NCBI GenBank assembly: GCA_963697525.1
Contig: OY969087.1
Location: forward strand, 3,720,001-3,784,000
Reading direction: 5' to 3'
Source: Bradymonas sp963697525
Lineage (GTDB): Bacteria > Myxococcota_A > Bradymonadia > Bradymonadales > Bradymonadaceae
Length of the DNA: 64,000 nucleotides
Part shown: in pieces, positions 25,427-34,341 of the stretch
How positions within the stretch are numbered: position 1 is the first letter of the stretch
Layout: every line of letters begins with the position of its first letter
Made by a program: the position numbers and the translations under genes
Notes under the pieces: generated by a model
Told to the model about the DNA's origin: nothing
Database searches by the model: none
Seen by the model: the letters and a program-made list of their open reading frames with translations, nothing else

Positions 25427-26383
25427 ATGAGATTTTGTATGTTTGGAAGCGCGACGCGTTCGTCGGCTGGGTGGCTGTCGATGGTGGCGCTCATGGCCGT
25501 GGCGCTGTCGGGCTGTAGCTTGCAAAAGATCACCGTCAACCAGACCGCCGACGTGCTGTGGAAGGGGCGCACCGCCCTGGAGAGCGAGCCCGACCCGCAG
25601 TTTGCCCGCGAGGCGCTGCCGGCGAGCCTCAAGACCGTCGAGACGTTCTTGGTGAGCTCGCCGCACAACCGCAAGCTGTTGCGCATGCTCGCCAAGGGGT
25701 ACTTTTCGTACTCGTTCGCGTTCTTGGAGGGCGACCTGATGCGCCTGCAGGCGTCGGGGGCCTCCGACGAGCAGCTCGACGCGGTGCGCCGGCGCGCGGT
25801 CATCCACTACATGAAGTCGCATCGCTACGGGCTTCGCCTGCTCGACGACCCCGCCTTTGCCAAGGCGGCCGAGTCGCTCAACCTCGCCGAGGTCAAGAAG
25901 TTGCTCAAGGGGATGGACAAAGACGACGTCCCCGGCCTGTTCTGGACCGCCTACGGGTGGGGCTCGGCGGCCAACCTCGCCCAAAACGACGCTGATCTGG
26001 TCGCCGCGCTGCCCATCGTCCAGGCGATCATGGAGCGGGTGGTCCAGCTCGACGACCGCTTCTTTTACGGCGGGGCGCACCTGTTCTTCGGTGTTTATTA
26101 TGGGAGCCGCCCGCCGATGTACGGCGGCAAGCCCGCGCTGGCCAAGAAGCACTTCGAGGAAGCGATGCGCGAGTTCGGCGACCGCAACATGCTCATTCCG
26201 GCGCTGTACGCCCGGTTTTACGCCACCGCCGCCGGCGTCCAGGACCGCAAGCTCTTCGAGCGGCTGTTGCATATCGTGCTCGACAAAGACGTCTCCAAAT
26301 ATCCCAAGCTTCGCTTGAACAATGAGATCGCCAAGCGGCGGGCGAAGTACTGGTTGGCCCACGAAGACGACCTGTTCTACTGA
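25427..26383 (+). CDS. TRAP-transporter-associated lipoprotein, TatT family
   Basis: 318 residues, ATG 25427 (another in-frame ATG at 25439). Lipobox LSGC at ~27-30. The rest is helical and TPR-like: LLRMLAKGYFSYSFAFLEGD, GLFWTAYGWGSAANLAQND and FFYGGAHLFFGVYYGSRPPM, KHFEEAM. These are the conserved blocks of the TatT family, known from Treponema pallidum Tp0956, which partners with a TRAP solute-binding protein. It starts the operon: DctP begins 16 bases after its stop. Probably a periplasmic trimer that passes ligand, perhaps a hydrophobic one, to the binding protein. Confidence 0.9.
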   Translation: MRFCMFGSATRSSAGWLSMVALMAVALSGCSLQKITVNQTADVLWKGRTALESEPDPQFAREALPASLKTVETFLVSSPHNRKLLRMLAKGYFSYSFAFLEGDLMRLQASGASDEQLDAVRRRAVIHYMKSHRYGLRLLDDPAFAKAAESLNLAEVKKLLKGMDKDDVPGLFWTAYGWGSAANLAQNDADLVAALPIVQAIMERVVQLDDRFFYGGAHLFFGVYYGSRPPMYGGKPALAKKHFEEAMREFGDRNMLIPALYARFYATAAGVQDRKLFERLLHIVLDKDVSKYPKLRLNNEIAKRRAKYWLAHEDDLFY

Positions 26384-26398
26384 TCCGACGGAGTGACC

Positions 26399-27430
26399 AT
26401 GACATCGACGAACTCTCGCACCCTTCGCAAGGTCGCACTGGGCCTGCTCGTCAGCCTGTGTGCGTTGGTGGTGGGCGCCGGGCCACTGGCCGCCCAGGAG
26501 GCCAACAACCAAAAGCACGTGCTCAAGATCGCCACCCTGGCGCCCAAGGGCTCGAGCTGGATGAAGTCCTTCGAGAGCGCCAAGCGCCAGATTAAGAAGA
26601 AGACCGGCGGCAAGGTCACCTTCAAGATCTATCCCGGCGGGGTCATGGGCGGTGAGTCGGCGATGGTGCGAAAGATGCGCACCGGCCAGCTCGACGGCGG
26701 GGCGGTCACCAGCGTGGGACTGGGCGAGATCGACAAGAAGATGCTCGTGTTGCAGTTGCCCCTGACCTTCCACAGCGCCAAAGAGCTCGACTACGTGCGC
26801 GACAAGATGTCGGGCACCTTCGAGAAGATTCTGGCCGACAAGGGCTTCCAGTTGTTGACCTGGGGCGACGTCGGCTTCAACTACCTGTTTAGCCAGACCC
26901 CGGTGGCGCGCCCCGAGGACATTCGCAAGACCACCCCGTGGGTGTGGGACGCCGACCCCATCACCAAGGCGGTCATGAAGGTCATGAAGATCAACGCCGT
27001 CGAGCTCAGCGTGCCCGACGTGCTCCCCAGCCTGCAAACCGGCGTGATCAATGCCTTTTTGAACTCGCCATACGGCGCGGTCGCCCTGCAGTGGTACACC
27101 AAGGCCAAATACGTGACCAACCTGCGCCTGGCGGTGACCATCGGCGGGGTGGTGATCACCAAGAAGGCCATGGCCAAGTTGAGCCCCGAGCAGCAAAAGA
27201 TCGTCACCGACACCTTCCACGCCGAGGGTAAGAAGCTGCTCGCCCAGATTCGCAAGGATAACCAACAGGCCATCCACACCATCCAGAAGGCGCGCATCAA
27301 GAGCGTCAAGCCCACCCATATGAAGGAATGGTTGGACGTGGCCCAAAAGACGCGCGCCCAGCTTACGGGCACGCTCTTTCCCAAGGCGTTGGTCGACGAG
27401 ATGCTGAAGTACCTCAAGGAAGCGCGCTAG
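26399..27430 (+). CDS. dctP: TRAP transporter substrate-binding protein (DctP/TatP)
   Basis: 343 residues; ATG 26399 with CGGAG at 26389-26393 preferred to the GTG at 26393. Signal peptide ending GPLAAQ. DctP hallmarks: LKIATLAPKGSSWMKSFESA, FKIYPGGVMGGESAMVRKMR, LPLTFHSAKELDYVRDKM, and the helix SLQTGVINAFLNSPYGAVAL. The Arg that binds carboxylate in DctP proteins would be in the IRKTTPWVWDADP region, but substrate cannot be inferred; the TatT partner suggests a non-classical, possibly lipophilic ligand. It is followed within 7 bases by DctQ. Confidence 0.93.
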   Translation: MTSTNSRTLRKVALGLLVSLCALVVGAGPLAAQEANNQKHVLKIATLAPKGSSWMKSFESAKRQIKKKTGGKVTFKIYPGGVMGGESAMVRKMRTGQLDGGAVTSVGLGEIDKKMLVLQLPLTFHSAKELDYVRDKMSGTFEKILADKGFQLLTWGDVGFNYLFSQTPVARPEDIRKTTPWVWDADPITKAVMKVMKINAVELSVPDVLPSLQTGVINAFLNSPYGAVALQWYTKAKYVTNLRLAVTIGGVVITKKAMAKLSPEQQKIVTDTFHAEGKKLLAQIRKDNQQAIHTIQKARIKSVKPTHMKEWLDVAQKTRAQLTGTLFPKALVDEMLKYLKEAR

Positions 27431-27437
27431 ACTGCCC

Positions 27438-28493
27438 ATGTTCGAGCCGCTGTTCAAGCTGGAGGACGCGCTGCTGCGTGTCGAGAAGTGGCTGTTGGTC
27501 GTCGGCGTCCTCATGATGCTGCTGCTGGCGGTTTACACGGTGTTCTACCGCAATTTGCTGGTCCCCTGGCAAAACCACCTGCGCACCAGCGGTCCGCCGG
27601 TGGTGCAGCCGGCGCCAACGCCGCACGCGAGCCAACCCGAGCCCGCCGAGAAGGCCAAACCGAGCGCGAACGAGGGTTTCGGCGGGGGATTTGGCGGCGG
27701 CTTTGGGGATTCGGCGGCGGGCAAGGACGACAAGGCCGACAAGCCGTCGGACGACGCCGCTGGTGGCTTCGGCGGCGGCTTCGGAGATGCCCAACCGGAC
27801 AAGGCCGACAAGCCGTCGGGCGACGCCGCCGCGGGCGGCTTTGGCGGGGGCTTCGGAGACTCGGACGGGGAGAAGGGCGACAAGGCCTCCGACCAGGCCG
27901 GCGGCGGCTTTGGCGGCGGCTTTGGCGGCGGCGCCGACCAGGAAAAAAGCGCCGAGGCACCTACGAAGGCGTCGGCGTCGCCCAATAAGCCCGAACCGCC
28001 CGCGTCTCGGCCCGCCGAGCCGCTCGGGGGACCACCGCCACAGGGATCGGTGGCGGCGCGCCTCATCGACGTCATCGATGCGGTCAAATTCAGTTGGATC
28101 GACGTCTTCTTGCGCCAGTTGGTCATCATCTGCGGCTTTCTGGGCGCGATGCTCGCCACCCGCAAGCGCACTCACATCACCGTGGACGCGGTGGGAAAGC
28201 TGCTCAAAGGGCGCACCGAGCACGTCGTGCACACGGTGACCAACCTGGTCGCCACCGCCGTGTGCATCATGCTGGCCATCTCCGGCAAGGACCTGGTCGC
28301 CGTGGGGCTGCAGTACCCCGAGCGGCTATTTTCCTGGGCGATGACCTGGCAATTCCAGCTCGCCTTTCCCATCGGCTGGGGCCTGTTGGCGTTTCACTTC
28401 TTCATGCGCGTCATCGAGTCGGCGGGGCTGGCCATCCACGGCGAGCCCGACGAGGGTGACGGCGGCGCCCAGCCGCGGGAGGGCGCCGCATGA
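27438..28493 (+). CDS. dctQ: TRAP transporter small permease (DctQ) with large Gly/Phe-repeat insertion
   Basis: 351 residues, about twice the normal DctQ size. TM1 (~18-37, LLVVGVLMMLLLAVYTVFYR) ends in the usual basic stretch. Then ~150 residues of low-complexity sequence are inserted, with four copies of a GFGGGFGD-type unit separated by charged Asp/Lys stretches. After this comes normal DctQ: SWIDVFLRQLVIICGFLGAM with the conserved R..I T VD region (RKRTHITVDAVGKLL), TM3, TM4. The insertion falls between TM1 and TM2, where DctQ normally has a short loop. The stop overlaps the DctM start by four bases (ATGA), so translation is coupled. Confidence 0.88.
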   Translation: MFEPLFKLEDALLRVEKWLLVVGVLMMLLLAVYTVFYRNLLVPWQNHLRTSGPPVVQPAPTPHASQPEPAEKAKPSANEGFGGGFGGGFGDSAAGKDDKADKPSDDAAGGFGGGFGDAQPDKADKPSGDAAAGGFGGGFGDSDGEKGDKASDQAGGGFGGGFGGGADQEKSAEAPTKASASPNKPEPPASRPAEPLGGPPPQGSVAARLIDVIDAVKFSWIDVFLRQLVIICGFLGAMLATRKRTHITVDAVGKLLKGRTEHVVHTVTNLVATAVCIMLAISGKDLVAVGLQYPERLFSWAMTWQFQLAFPIGWGLLAFHFFMRVIESAGLAIHGEPDEGDGGAQPREGAA

Positions 28494-29788
28494 TCGTCGC
28501 CCTCGCAGGTCTCGCGCTGGTCGTTCTGGCCCTGCTCGGCGAGCCCCTATTCGCGGTGCTCGGCGGGCTGGCGTTGGTGCTATTCGCCTCGTCGGACACC
28601 GGCATCGTGGTGCTCACCGAAGAGCACTACAAGCTGGCGACGAGCCCCCACCTGATCACCATCCCGCTGTTCACCCTGGCCGGTTATTTGATGGCGCGAA
28701 GCAAGGCCGCCGACCGGCTGGTGGGCGTCAGCGACGCGCTGTTGGGGTGGATGCCCGGGGGCCTGGCCATCGTGGTCATCGCCTCGTGCGCGTTCTTTAC
28801 CACGTTTACCGGCGCCTCCGGGGTCACCATCATCGCCCTGGGCGGGCTGCTCTATCCCATGATGGTCGCCGACGACTATCCCGAGCGGTTCAGCCACGGG
28901 CTGATCACCTCCAGCGGGTCCATCGGGCTTCTGTTCCCGCCGTCCTTGCCGATCATCTTGTACGGCATCGTGGCGATGACCAGCATCGACAAGCTGTTCT
29001 TGGCGGGCATCCTGCCGGGGCTGTTGATGATCACGGTGCTGGGCGGCTACTCGATGTGGGTCGCCCGCCACTCCGAGGTCGAGCGCACCCCCTTCGAGTT
29101 CGACCGCGCCGTCAAGGCGCTGTGGCGGGCCAAGTGGGAGATCTTGGTGCCGGTGGTCGTGCTGGTGAGCATCTACGGCGGGTTTGTGACCATCGCCGAG
29201 GCCTCGGCCATCGCCGCGCTGTACGTGCTCATCGTGGAGGTGTTCATCGTCAAGGACATCGCCCTGGTTGCCGACGACAGCGGGCGCGAGGACCTCGCCT
29301 CGGTCATCCACGAGGCGATGATCATGGTGGGGGCCATCCTGGTCATCTTGGGCGTGGCCATGGGGCTGACCAACTACCTGATCCAGGAACAGGTCCCCAT
29401 GAAAATCCTGGGCTTTATCCAGACCTACATCCACAGCCGGGTGACCTTCTTGCTGGTGTTGACGGTGTTTTTGCTCATCGTCGGCTGCATGATGGACATC
29501 TTCAGCGCCATCGCGGTGGTGGTGCCGCTGATCACGCCCATCGCCGCCCAATACGGCATCGACCCCGTCCACCTGGGGATCATCTTTTTGGCGAACCTGG
29601 AGATTGGCTACCTGACGCCGCCGGTGGGACTGAACCTCTTCATCGCATCACTGGCCTTCGACAAGCCGGTCGTCTACCTGTATCGCACCGCGCTTCCCTT
29701 CCTCGCGTTGTTGTTGGCAACCCTCCTCGTGATCACCTTTTGGGAAGACCTCTCCTTGACACTCGTCAGGATGTTGGCCGGGGGCTAA
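28490..29788 (+). CDS. dctM: TRAP transporter large permease (DctM)
   Basis: 432 residues, normal length, about 12 hydrophobic segments. DctM landmarks: PLFTLAGYLMARSKAADRLV, FFTTFTGASGVTIIALGGLL, SSGSIGLLFPPSLPIILYG with the paired Pro, and the second-repeat FLLIVGCMMDIFSAI, LANLEIGYLTPPVGLNLF. Together with DctP and DctQ it makes a sodium- or proton-coupled tripartite importer. It is the last gene of the operon tatT-dctP-dctQ-dctM; overlap with dctQ is four bases. Confidence 0.97.
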   Translation: MIVALAGLALVVLALLGEPLFAVLGGLALVLFASSDTGIVVLTEEHYKLATSPHLITIPLFTLAGYLMARSKAADRLVGVSDALLGWMPGGLAIVVIASCAFFTTFTGASGVTIIALGGLLYPMMVADDYPERFSHGLITSSGSIGLLFPPSLPIILYGIVAMTSIDKLFLAGILPGLLMITVLGGYSMWVARHSEVERTPFEFDRAVKALWRAKWEILVPVVVLVSIYGGFVTIAEASAIAALYVLIVEVFIVKDIALVADDSGREDLASVIHEAMIMVGAILVILGVAMGLTNYLIQEQVPMKILGFIQTYIHSRVTFLLVLTVFLLIVGCMMDIFSAIAVVVPLITPIAAQYGIDPVHLGIIFLANLEIGYLTPPVGLNLFIASLAFDKPVVYLYRTALPFLALLLATLLVITFWEDLSLTLVRMLAGG

Positions 29789-29838
29789 CGGCTCGTCGGC
29801 GTGCGTCGTCCAATTGCGTCAACTGAACGAGGTGGCTA

Positions 29839-30117
29839 ATGGCGGAAATGACACAACAGGAACAGGGCGGCGACCAGGTGGGCTCGACCGAGCGCAGCAC
29901 CATGCAGACCACCCACGACGACCAGGCTCGGGGCTACTTGGAGAGCCTGGCCGAGGGCGAGTTCATCGCCGAATTGCAGAGTGCGCTGAGGCACGCTCAC
30001 CGGCTGACCAAGAAGGATTGGAAGATCGTCATCACCCGCGACGAGGTCGAGATCGACGCCCAGCGGCCGCCGGCCAAACGTATCAAGCTGCCGCGGCCCA
30101 AGACCTTGCAAGACTGA
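29839..30117 (+). CDS. Small acidic-then-basic protein of unknown function
   Basis: 92 residues, ATG 29839 with GAGGTGG eight bases upstream. Polar N-terminus rich in Gln/Thr (EMTQQEQGGDQVGSTERST), then a helix YLESLAEGEFIAELQSALRH and a basic strand KDWKIVITRDEVEIDAQRPP, ending in KRIKLPRPKTLQD. No membrane segment, no Cys. Similar only in general style to the small protein at 23799. It follows DctM by 50 bases and may be read through from that operon. Confidence 0.6.
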   Translation: MAEMTQQEQGGDQVGSTERSTMQTTHDDQARGYLESLAEGEFIAELQSALRHAHRLTKKDWKIVITRDEVEIDAQRPPAKRIKLPRPKTLQD

Positions 30118-30131
30118 GCGCGTCGCTTACT

Positions 30132-30147
30132 ACTACAACGTTGTAGT
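30132..30147. repeat. Perfect 16-bp palindrome between convergent genes
   Basis: ACTACAACGTTGTAGT is a perfect palindrome; with flanking bases it reads TACTAC-N6-GTAGTG. This resembles a classical BlaI/MecI operator, but it is placed after the stop of the small gene and one base before the stop of the minus-strand lipoprotein gene, where no promoter is expected. A T-tract is missing, so it is not a standard terminator. Confidence 0.7.
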
Positions 30148-30148
30148 G

Positions 30149-31435
30149 TTACGGGGCGGGCTTGTGCATCAATTCGATGTCGTCGGCATATGGCGCGCGC
30201 TCGCCGCTGAGCAGGTCGGCGACGGACTGGTCGCCGAACAGGTGGTAGCGCACGAACGCCAGCGAATAGGTGTTGATGATCTTGTAGGCGCGCTCGGGGT
30301 CGATGAACCCGTCGCCACACCCGTCGTTGTCGAGCTGCTGGAACCCACCCACCAGATCGCACATATTGGAAAACGTGAAGTGGCCGGCCTTGAGGATGTT
30401 GATGCGCAGATGCTGGCTTCCCTGCATATGCTGCCAGATGGGGTCGCCTTCCTCGTCGTTGGGCAGGGTGTGGTCCATGCCGCCGGTAAACATCAGCGTG
30501 GGGGTCTGCATGGCGGCCATGCCGTCGCGGAACACCTGGTAGCCGCCGGGCGCCTGGGGAATGGCCACCTTGATGCGCGGGTCGTAAAACCCGTCGCGAA
30601 ACAGCTGCTGCCAGTCCTCGCGCCCGTCCAAGATGCCACAAAATTGGGTGGCGTTGGGATCCTGCTGGCACTCGCTGACCAGGTCGTCGACGGCGAATTG
30701 AGCCCCGGCATTGGCCAGCGTGGTAAACGCCCCGAAGCTATGCCCGCTCATCACGATCTTGTCCGGGTCGGCCAGGCCCGCCAGGGGGTCGTCGGCGGGC
30801 AGGTCGAGCATATAATCGATGACCGCGCTGATGTCCTGCGGGCGAAACACCGCCGAGGTCAGGTCGATGGCCCCCTGGGTGTCGCGCACAGTGTTGCCGG
30901 TGTGGTCGGGGGCGGCGACGATCCAGCCGTGGCTGGTGAAGAATTCCGTCATGAAATAGCTCTGCTCGGCCAGGCTGCTATTGCCGTGCGAGAACACCAT
31001 CAACGGCGCGGGCTTGTCGACCCCGACGCTGGCATCGGCGAAGACGTTGTCGCGGCGAAACAGCCGATAATAGCGCGCCGGGGTGCCGTCGGTGTCCCGG
31101 GTGGGATACCACACCGCCAGGCGCAGCGTGCGCGGCTGGTCGGTGCCCTTGGCGTCGTAGGTGACCTCGCGCTCGGTGTAGCCCACGTGGTAGGGGCCGG
31201 GCTGGTCGACCGGCCAGGGCCGGGGAGGAAGTTCGCTGGCGGCATCGGCGGTGTCGCGGGCGGCGTCTGAGCTGGCGTCGCCCAGGCCAAGGTCGCCGGC
31301 GTCGGCGGCGTCGGCGGTGTCGGCGCCGGTGTCGGCGCGCAGGTCGGTGTGCGTGCCGCCGCCGGAGGTGTCCGAGCCGCAGGCGGCCAGGGTCAGCATC
31401 ACAGCGGCGAGTAGTGCGGCATGGCGGCGCATCAT
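30149..31435 (-). CDS. Secreted alpha/beta hydrolase lipoprotein, PAF-acetylhydrolase-like
   Basis: 428 residues from ATG 31435, AGGA nine bases upstream. Lipobox LAAC at ~16-19, then a 50-residue Asp/Ala/Thr linker. Catalytic region: RTLRLAVWYPTRD, then APLMVFSHGNSSLAEQSYFM (oxyanion strand), HGWIVAAPDHTGNT, the nucleophile elbow GHSFG, an Asp after MFTGGMDHTLP and the late His in ILKAGHFTF. This order fits the platelet-activating-factor acetylhydrolase/dienelactone-hydrolase type family. Expected to hydrolyse an ester outside the cytoplasm. Monocistronic; the next gene upstream is 497 bases away. Confidence 0.88.
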   Translation of the reverse strand: MMRRHAALLAAVMLTLAACGSDTSGGGTHTDLRADTGADTADAADAGDLGLGDASSDAARDTADAASELPPRPWPVDQPGPYHVGYTEREVTYDAKGTDQPRTLRLAVWYPTRDTDGTPARYYRLFRRDNVFADASVGVDKPAPLMVFSHGNSSLAEQSYFMTEFFTSHGWIVAAPDHTGNTVRDTQGAIDLTSAVFRPQDISAVIDYMLDLPADDPLAGLADPDKIVMSGHSFGAFTTLANAGAQFAVDDLVSECQQDPNATQFCGILDGREDWQQLFRDGFYDPRIKVAIPQAPGGYQVFRDGMAAMQTPTLMFTGGMDHTLPNDEEGDPIWQHMQGSQHLRINILKAGHFTFSNMCDLVGGFQQLDNDGCGDGFIDPERAYKIINTYSLAFVRYHLFGDQSVADLLSGERAPYADDIELMHKPAP

Positions 31436-31932
31436 CGAAGTCCTGCGAAAAGGCGGTCTTAAAAATCTGCTCCAGTCAGTGCTCTCACAGTACTGAGTTT
31501 GCCGCCGTTCCTCAATGCCGGACCGGCCCCGTCGCCTCGCCCCGGTAGCCCTTTTGAGGTGCGAAGCACGCAGCGGTGTTAATAATTGGAAGAGAACCGG
31601 TGGGGTCGGCGCCGGTGCCCGTTGACAGCCTCTTTGGGGGAAAGTATTTGTGCCGCGGCTCTTAGTGGTGAAAACTGCAAAAGGGTCTGGCCCCGCTGTT
31701 CGAGATGCGGTAATTATAGAGTAATCAGAGGAGCGATGGACCGCACGAGACGGGCAGGGGCGCGGGTTCTCGGGATGGACGGCGGTGACGATCGCCGCTG
31801 AACGCGACCCGGGTGAACTATTTGCGGCCCGTCAACGGTTATCTCTACAGGCGGATGCGCGCTCGAGCGCGCCATGCGCCGCGAGCGAAGTGAGCCCGCA
31901 GGGGTGGTTTTCTCACAAAGGTGATTTGGACG
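31436..31932. other. Long intergenic region, promoter side of the 31933 gene
   Basis: 497 bases between divergent genes. No convincing reading frame. It contains a promoter candidate at 31622-31650 and a perfect 16-bp palindrome GCGCGCTCGAGCGCGC at 31857-31872 about 60 bases before the 31933 start. The palindrome could be an operator or just GC-rich self-complementarity. The rest shows nothing I can name. Confidence 0.5.
31622..31650 (+). promoter_or_regulatory. Candidate sigma-70 promoter
   Basis: Perfect -35 TTGACA (31622-31627), spacer of exactly 17 bases, weak -10 TATTTG (31645-31650). It would give a leader of about 275 bases for the gene at 31933. Confidence 0.4.
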
Positions 31933-34338
31933 ATGACGGCCAGCGATAAGCAGTCAACAGGCGGCGGAACTCCCCGCGAGGAGAGCGCCTTTCATGCCCA
32001 GGGCGATGGCATCCAGCAAGGCCAGGTGCCCGAGGGCGCGTTCTATGTGCCGGTGTCCGTGCTCAACCCGCCCAGTCTCATCCAGAACGTCCTCGAGCGT
32101 TTCCAGGTGGGCACCGTCGGCGAGTTGCTCGAGCTGAGCGACGACGAGTTGCGCGAGGCGCGCGGCGTGGGGGCCAAAAAAATCGAGGTCATCAGTGACC
32201 TCAAACACCGCGCGCAGCGCGAGCTGGAGTTCGACCAGCACGGGTTGAGCGAGGCCAGCGAGACCCAATTGTTGAGCGATCGCCTCGACAATATGGGCGT
32301 CAATATGAACGAGCCGTGGGAGCGTGTGCTGCGCGTGCTGCCCACCCGGGCGCGCGGCGCCTTCGAGAGCGTGGGCTACGGGTCCATCGGCGACCTGGTC
32401 GACGCCTTCGAGCGCGGCGAGCTCAGCCGGCTTCCCAACTTCGGCCCCAAGACCCTCGACCGCGTCGAGCAGATCCTGGAGACCATCGCCAGCGAGGGCC
32501 TGGAGGCCTACCTGTTCGGCGAGCGCGGCCGGCCGCAGTCCATCGACGAGCTGGTCGACCAGGCGCTGCAAAGCCTGGAGAATAGCGACCGCGACATCGT
32601 GCGCCGCCGGTTCTTCGCCGGCGACACCTTCGGCGAGATCGGCGATGACTACGGGGTGAGCTTTCAGGCCATCCAGGCGCGCTTCGACACGCTGGTCGAG
32701 ACGTTGTCATTTCGCTTCGGCCCGGAGGCCGAGGTGCTCGTCGAGCCGCTGGTCGATGCCTGCGACACCGCCGGAGGCTTGCTGCCGGTCGAGCGCGTCG
32801 AGGAGGTCACCGATCTCGACGACCTGCGCGAGGTGCTCTTTGCCCTGCACATCGCCGGCCTGGCTGACTACCGCATCTGGCAGGCGGTGTTTTTGACCCC
32901 GCTGCACCAGAGCGACATCGACACCAAGCTGCGCGCGCTGCGCGACGCCATCGTGGAGACCGGCCGGGCGATGCTGCCCTTCGAGCAGGTCAAGACCTTC
33001 GCCCGCCGCGCCGGCATTCGCCTGGAGCGTCGCGGCCTGCAGCATCTTTTCGAGGTCGCCTGGCAGGTCGATATCGCTCAGAGCGGGCCGATTCGCAACC
33101 CGTGGGCGCGCCGCAGCGACCACGTGGCCAACGTGCTCGAGGACGCCGGGCGTGCGATGACCGCCCAGGAGATTCTGGAGCGGCTGGAGACCAGCGAGGA
33201 GCACGAGCACGGCATCGATGAGATCAGCGAGCGCGCGCTCAACGGGCTGCTCCACCGCCACGAGGACATCTACACCATCGAGCGGGGCACCTACGTGCAC
33301 GCCTCGGCGCTGCCCGTGGGCCGCCAGGCACTCAACGAGGTCGTCGACTGGTGCGTGCACCGTCTGGAGGGCGAGACCGGCCAGATCAGCACCAAATACC
33401 TGCTGGGTGAATTGGAGGAGGCCGGCCTGGCCAAAAGGGGCCTGACCCCGTACCTGCTCAAAGACGCGCTGAGCCGCCACCCGGAGGTGCTCACCTTCAA
33501 GAACACCTACCTGGTGGCCCACGCCGAGACCTTCGAGGAGAGCGGCAAGACCCTGGCCGACCGCGTCGAGGCGGTGCTGGCCGAGGCGCGCACGCCGCTG
33601 ACCGTCGAGGACGTCATCGACCGGCTGCCCGAGGGCATCGACTACCACCGGATGTCCATCTATACGACGCTGCTGTCGGCGCCGTTCTCGCTGAATATGG
33701 GCAATAACCGCTTCGTGCACATCGACTTTGTGGGGCTGAGCGAAAACCGGCGAAAACGCCTGCTCGATGCGGTGTACGGCCGGCTGCCCGATGACGGCAC
33801 GCCCATGTCCTGTCAGGATTTGCTCGACGAGCTGGGCGACATGCCCGAGGCGCGCGCGCTGTCGATTCGCGAGCACGGCTCGGGTCTGCTGTGGGGGCTG
33901 CTTCGCGAGGACGAGCGGGTAGTGTGCGGGCCGGGCGAGTTGGTCGCCCGCGACATCGGCAGCGAGAGCCAGCACGTGCTGCGCACGGCCATCGGTCAGA
34001 TCGTCGCCGAGCACGGCGCGGCGTACCCGCGCGAGGTCCGCAGCGAGCTTCGCAGCCAGTACGGCTACGGCGGCTCGGATTCGGCGGTGTTCGGCTCACT
34101 GACGCGAAGCGCCGAGGAGGGCCGTCTGCTGCGGCTTCCCGAGTCGCTGTATGTGCCGGAGGGCGATGACGAGGAGATCCTCGACAATCTGTCCAACCGG
34201 GACCGCGAGATCGTCAAACTCGCCGCGAGCTCCGAGCTTGCGGAGTCGCCCCGGCGCGTGCTCGACCTGCTCGAGGCGTACTACGAGCGCCACGGCCACG
34301 TCGCCGAGCGCGATCAGGTGCGGGGTGCGCGCAAGTAG
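31933..34338 (+). CDS. Multi-domain protein: two RNAP-alpha-CTD-like HhH domains, sigma-4-like helix-turn-helix, winged-helix repeats
   Basis: 801 residues; ATG 31933 behind AGGTGAT (31919-31925). Residues ~45-95 (FQVGTVGELLELSDDELREA, RGVGAKKIEVI) and ~110-180 (YGSIGDLVDAFERGELSRLP, NFGPKTLDRVEQIL) look like the helix-hairpin-helix C-terminal domain of RNA polymerase alpha. Next (~195-240) is a sigma-region-4-like unit, RDIVRRRFFAGDTFGEIGDD, YGVSFQAIQARF. From ~380 to the end come several HARE-HTH/winged-helix-like repeats, each with a helix such as RAMTAQEILERLE, TPLTVEDVIDRLP or TPMSCQDLLDELG. It should bind DNA or RNA polymerase in the cytoplasm. No catalytic domain seen. Overall role unknown; YfcE-like 34342 starts three bases later. 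Confidence 0.82.
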   Translation: MTASDKQSTGGGTPREESAFHAQGDGIQQGQVPEGAFYVPVSVLNPPSLIQNVLERFQVGTVGELLELSDDELREARGVGAKKIEVISDLKHRAQRELEFDQHGLSEASETQLLSDRLDNMGVNMNEPWERVLRVLPTRARGAFESVGYGSIGDLVDAFERGELSRLPNFGPKTLDRVEQILETIASEGLEAYLFGERGRPQSIDELVDQALQSLENSDRDIVRRRFFAGDTFGEIGDDYGVSFQAIQARFDTLVETLSFRFGPEAEVLVEPLVDACDTAGGLLPVERVEEVTDLDDLREVLFALHIAGLADYRIWQAVFLTPLHQSDIDTKLRALRDAIVETGRAMLPFEQVKTFARRAGIRLERRGLQHLFEVAWQVDIAQSGPIRNPWARRSDHVANVLEDAGRAMTAQEILERLETSEEHEHGIDEISERALNGLLHRHEDIYTIERGTYVHASALPVGRQALNEVVDWCVHRLEGETGQISTKYLLGELEEAGLAKRGLTPYLLKDALSRHPEVLTFKNTYLVAHAETFEESGKTLADRVEAVLAEARTPLTVEDVIDRLPEGIDYHRMSIYTTLLSAPFSLNMGNNRFVHIDFVGLSENRRKRLLDAVYGRLPDDGTPMSCQDLLDELGDMPEARALSIREHGSGLLWGLLREDERVVCGPGELVARDIGSESQHVLRTAIGQIVAEHGAAYPREVRSELRSQYGYGGSDSAVFGSLTRSAEEGRLLRLPESLYVPEGDDEEILDNLSNRDREIVKLAASSELAESPRRVLDLLEAYYERHGHVAERDQVRGARK

Positions 34339-34341
34339 ACG

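Noticed and set aside
31586..31801. Open frame of 71 codons in the 31436-31932 gap
   Set aside because: No ribosome site, Arg/Cys-rich shadow-type composition, overlaps the best promoter candidate of the region.
31857..31872. 16-bp palindrome GCGCGCTCGAGCGCGC as a defined operator
   Set aside because: Alternating GC runs form such palindromes easily in this base composition; listed only as part of the gap.
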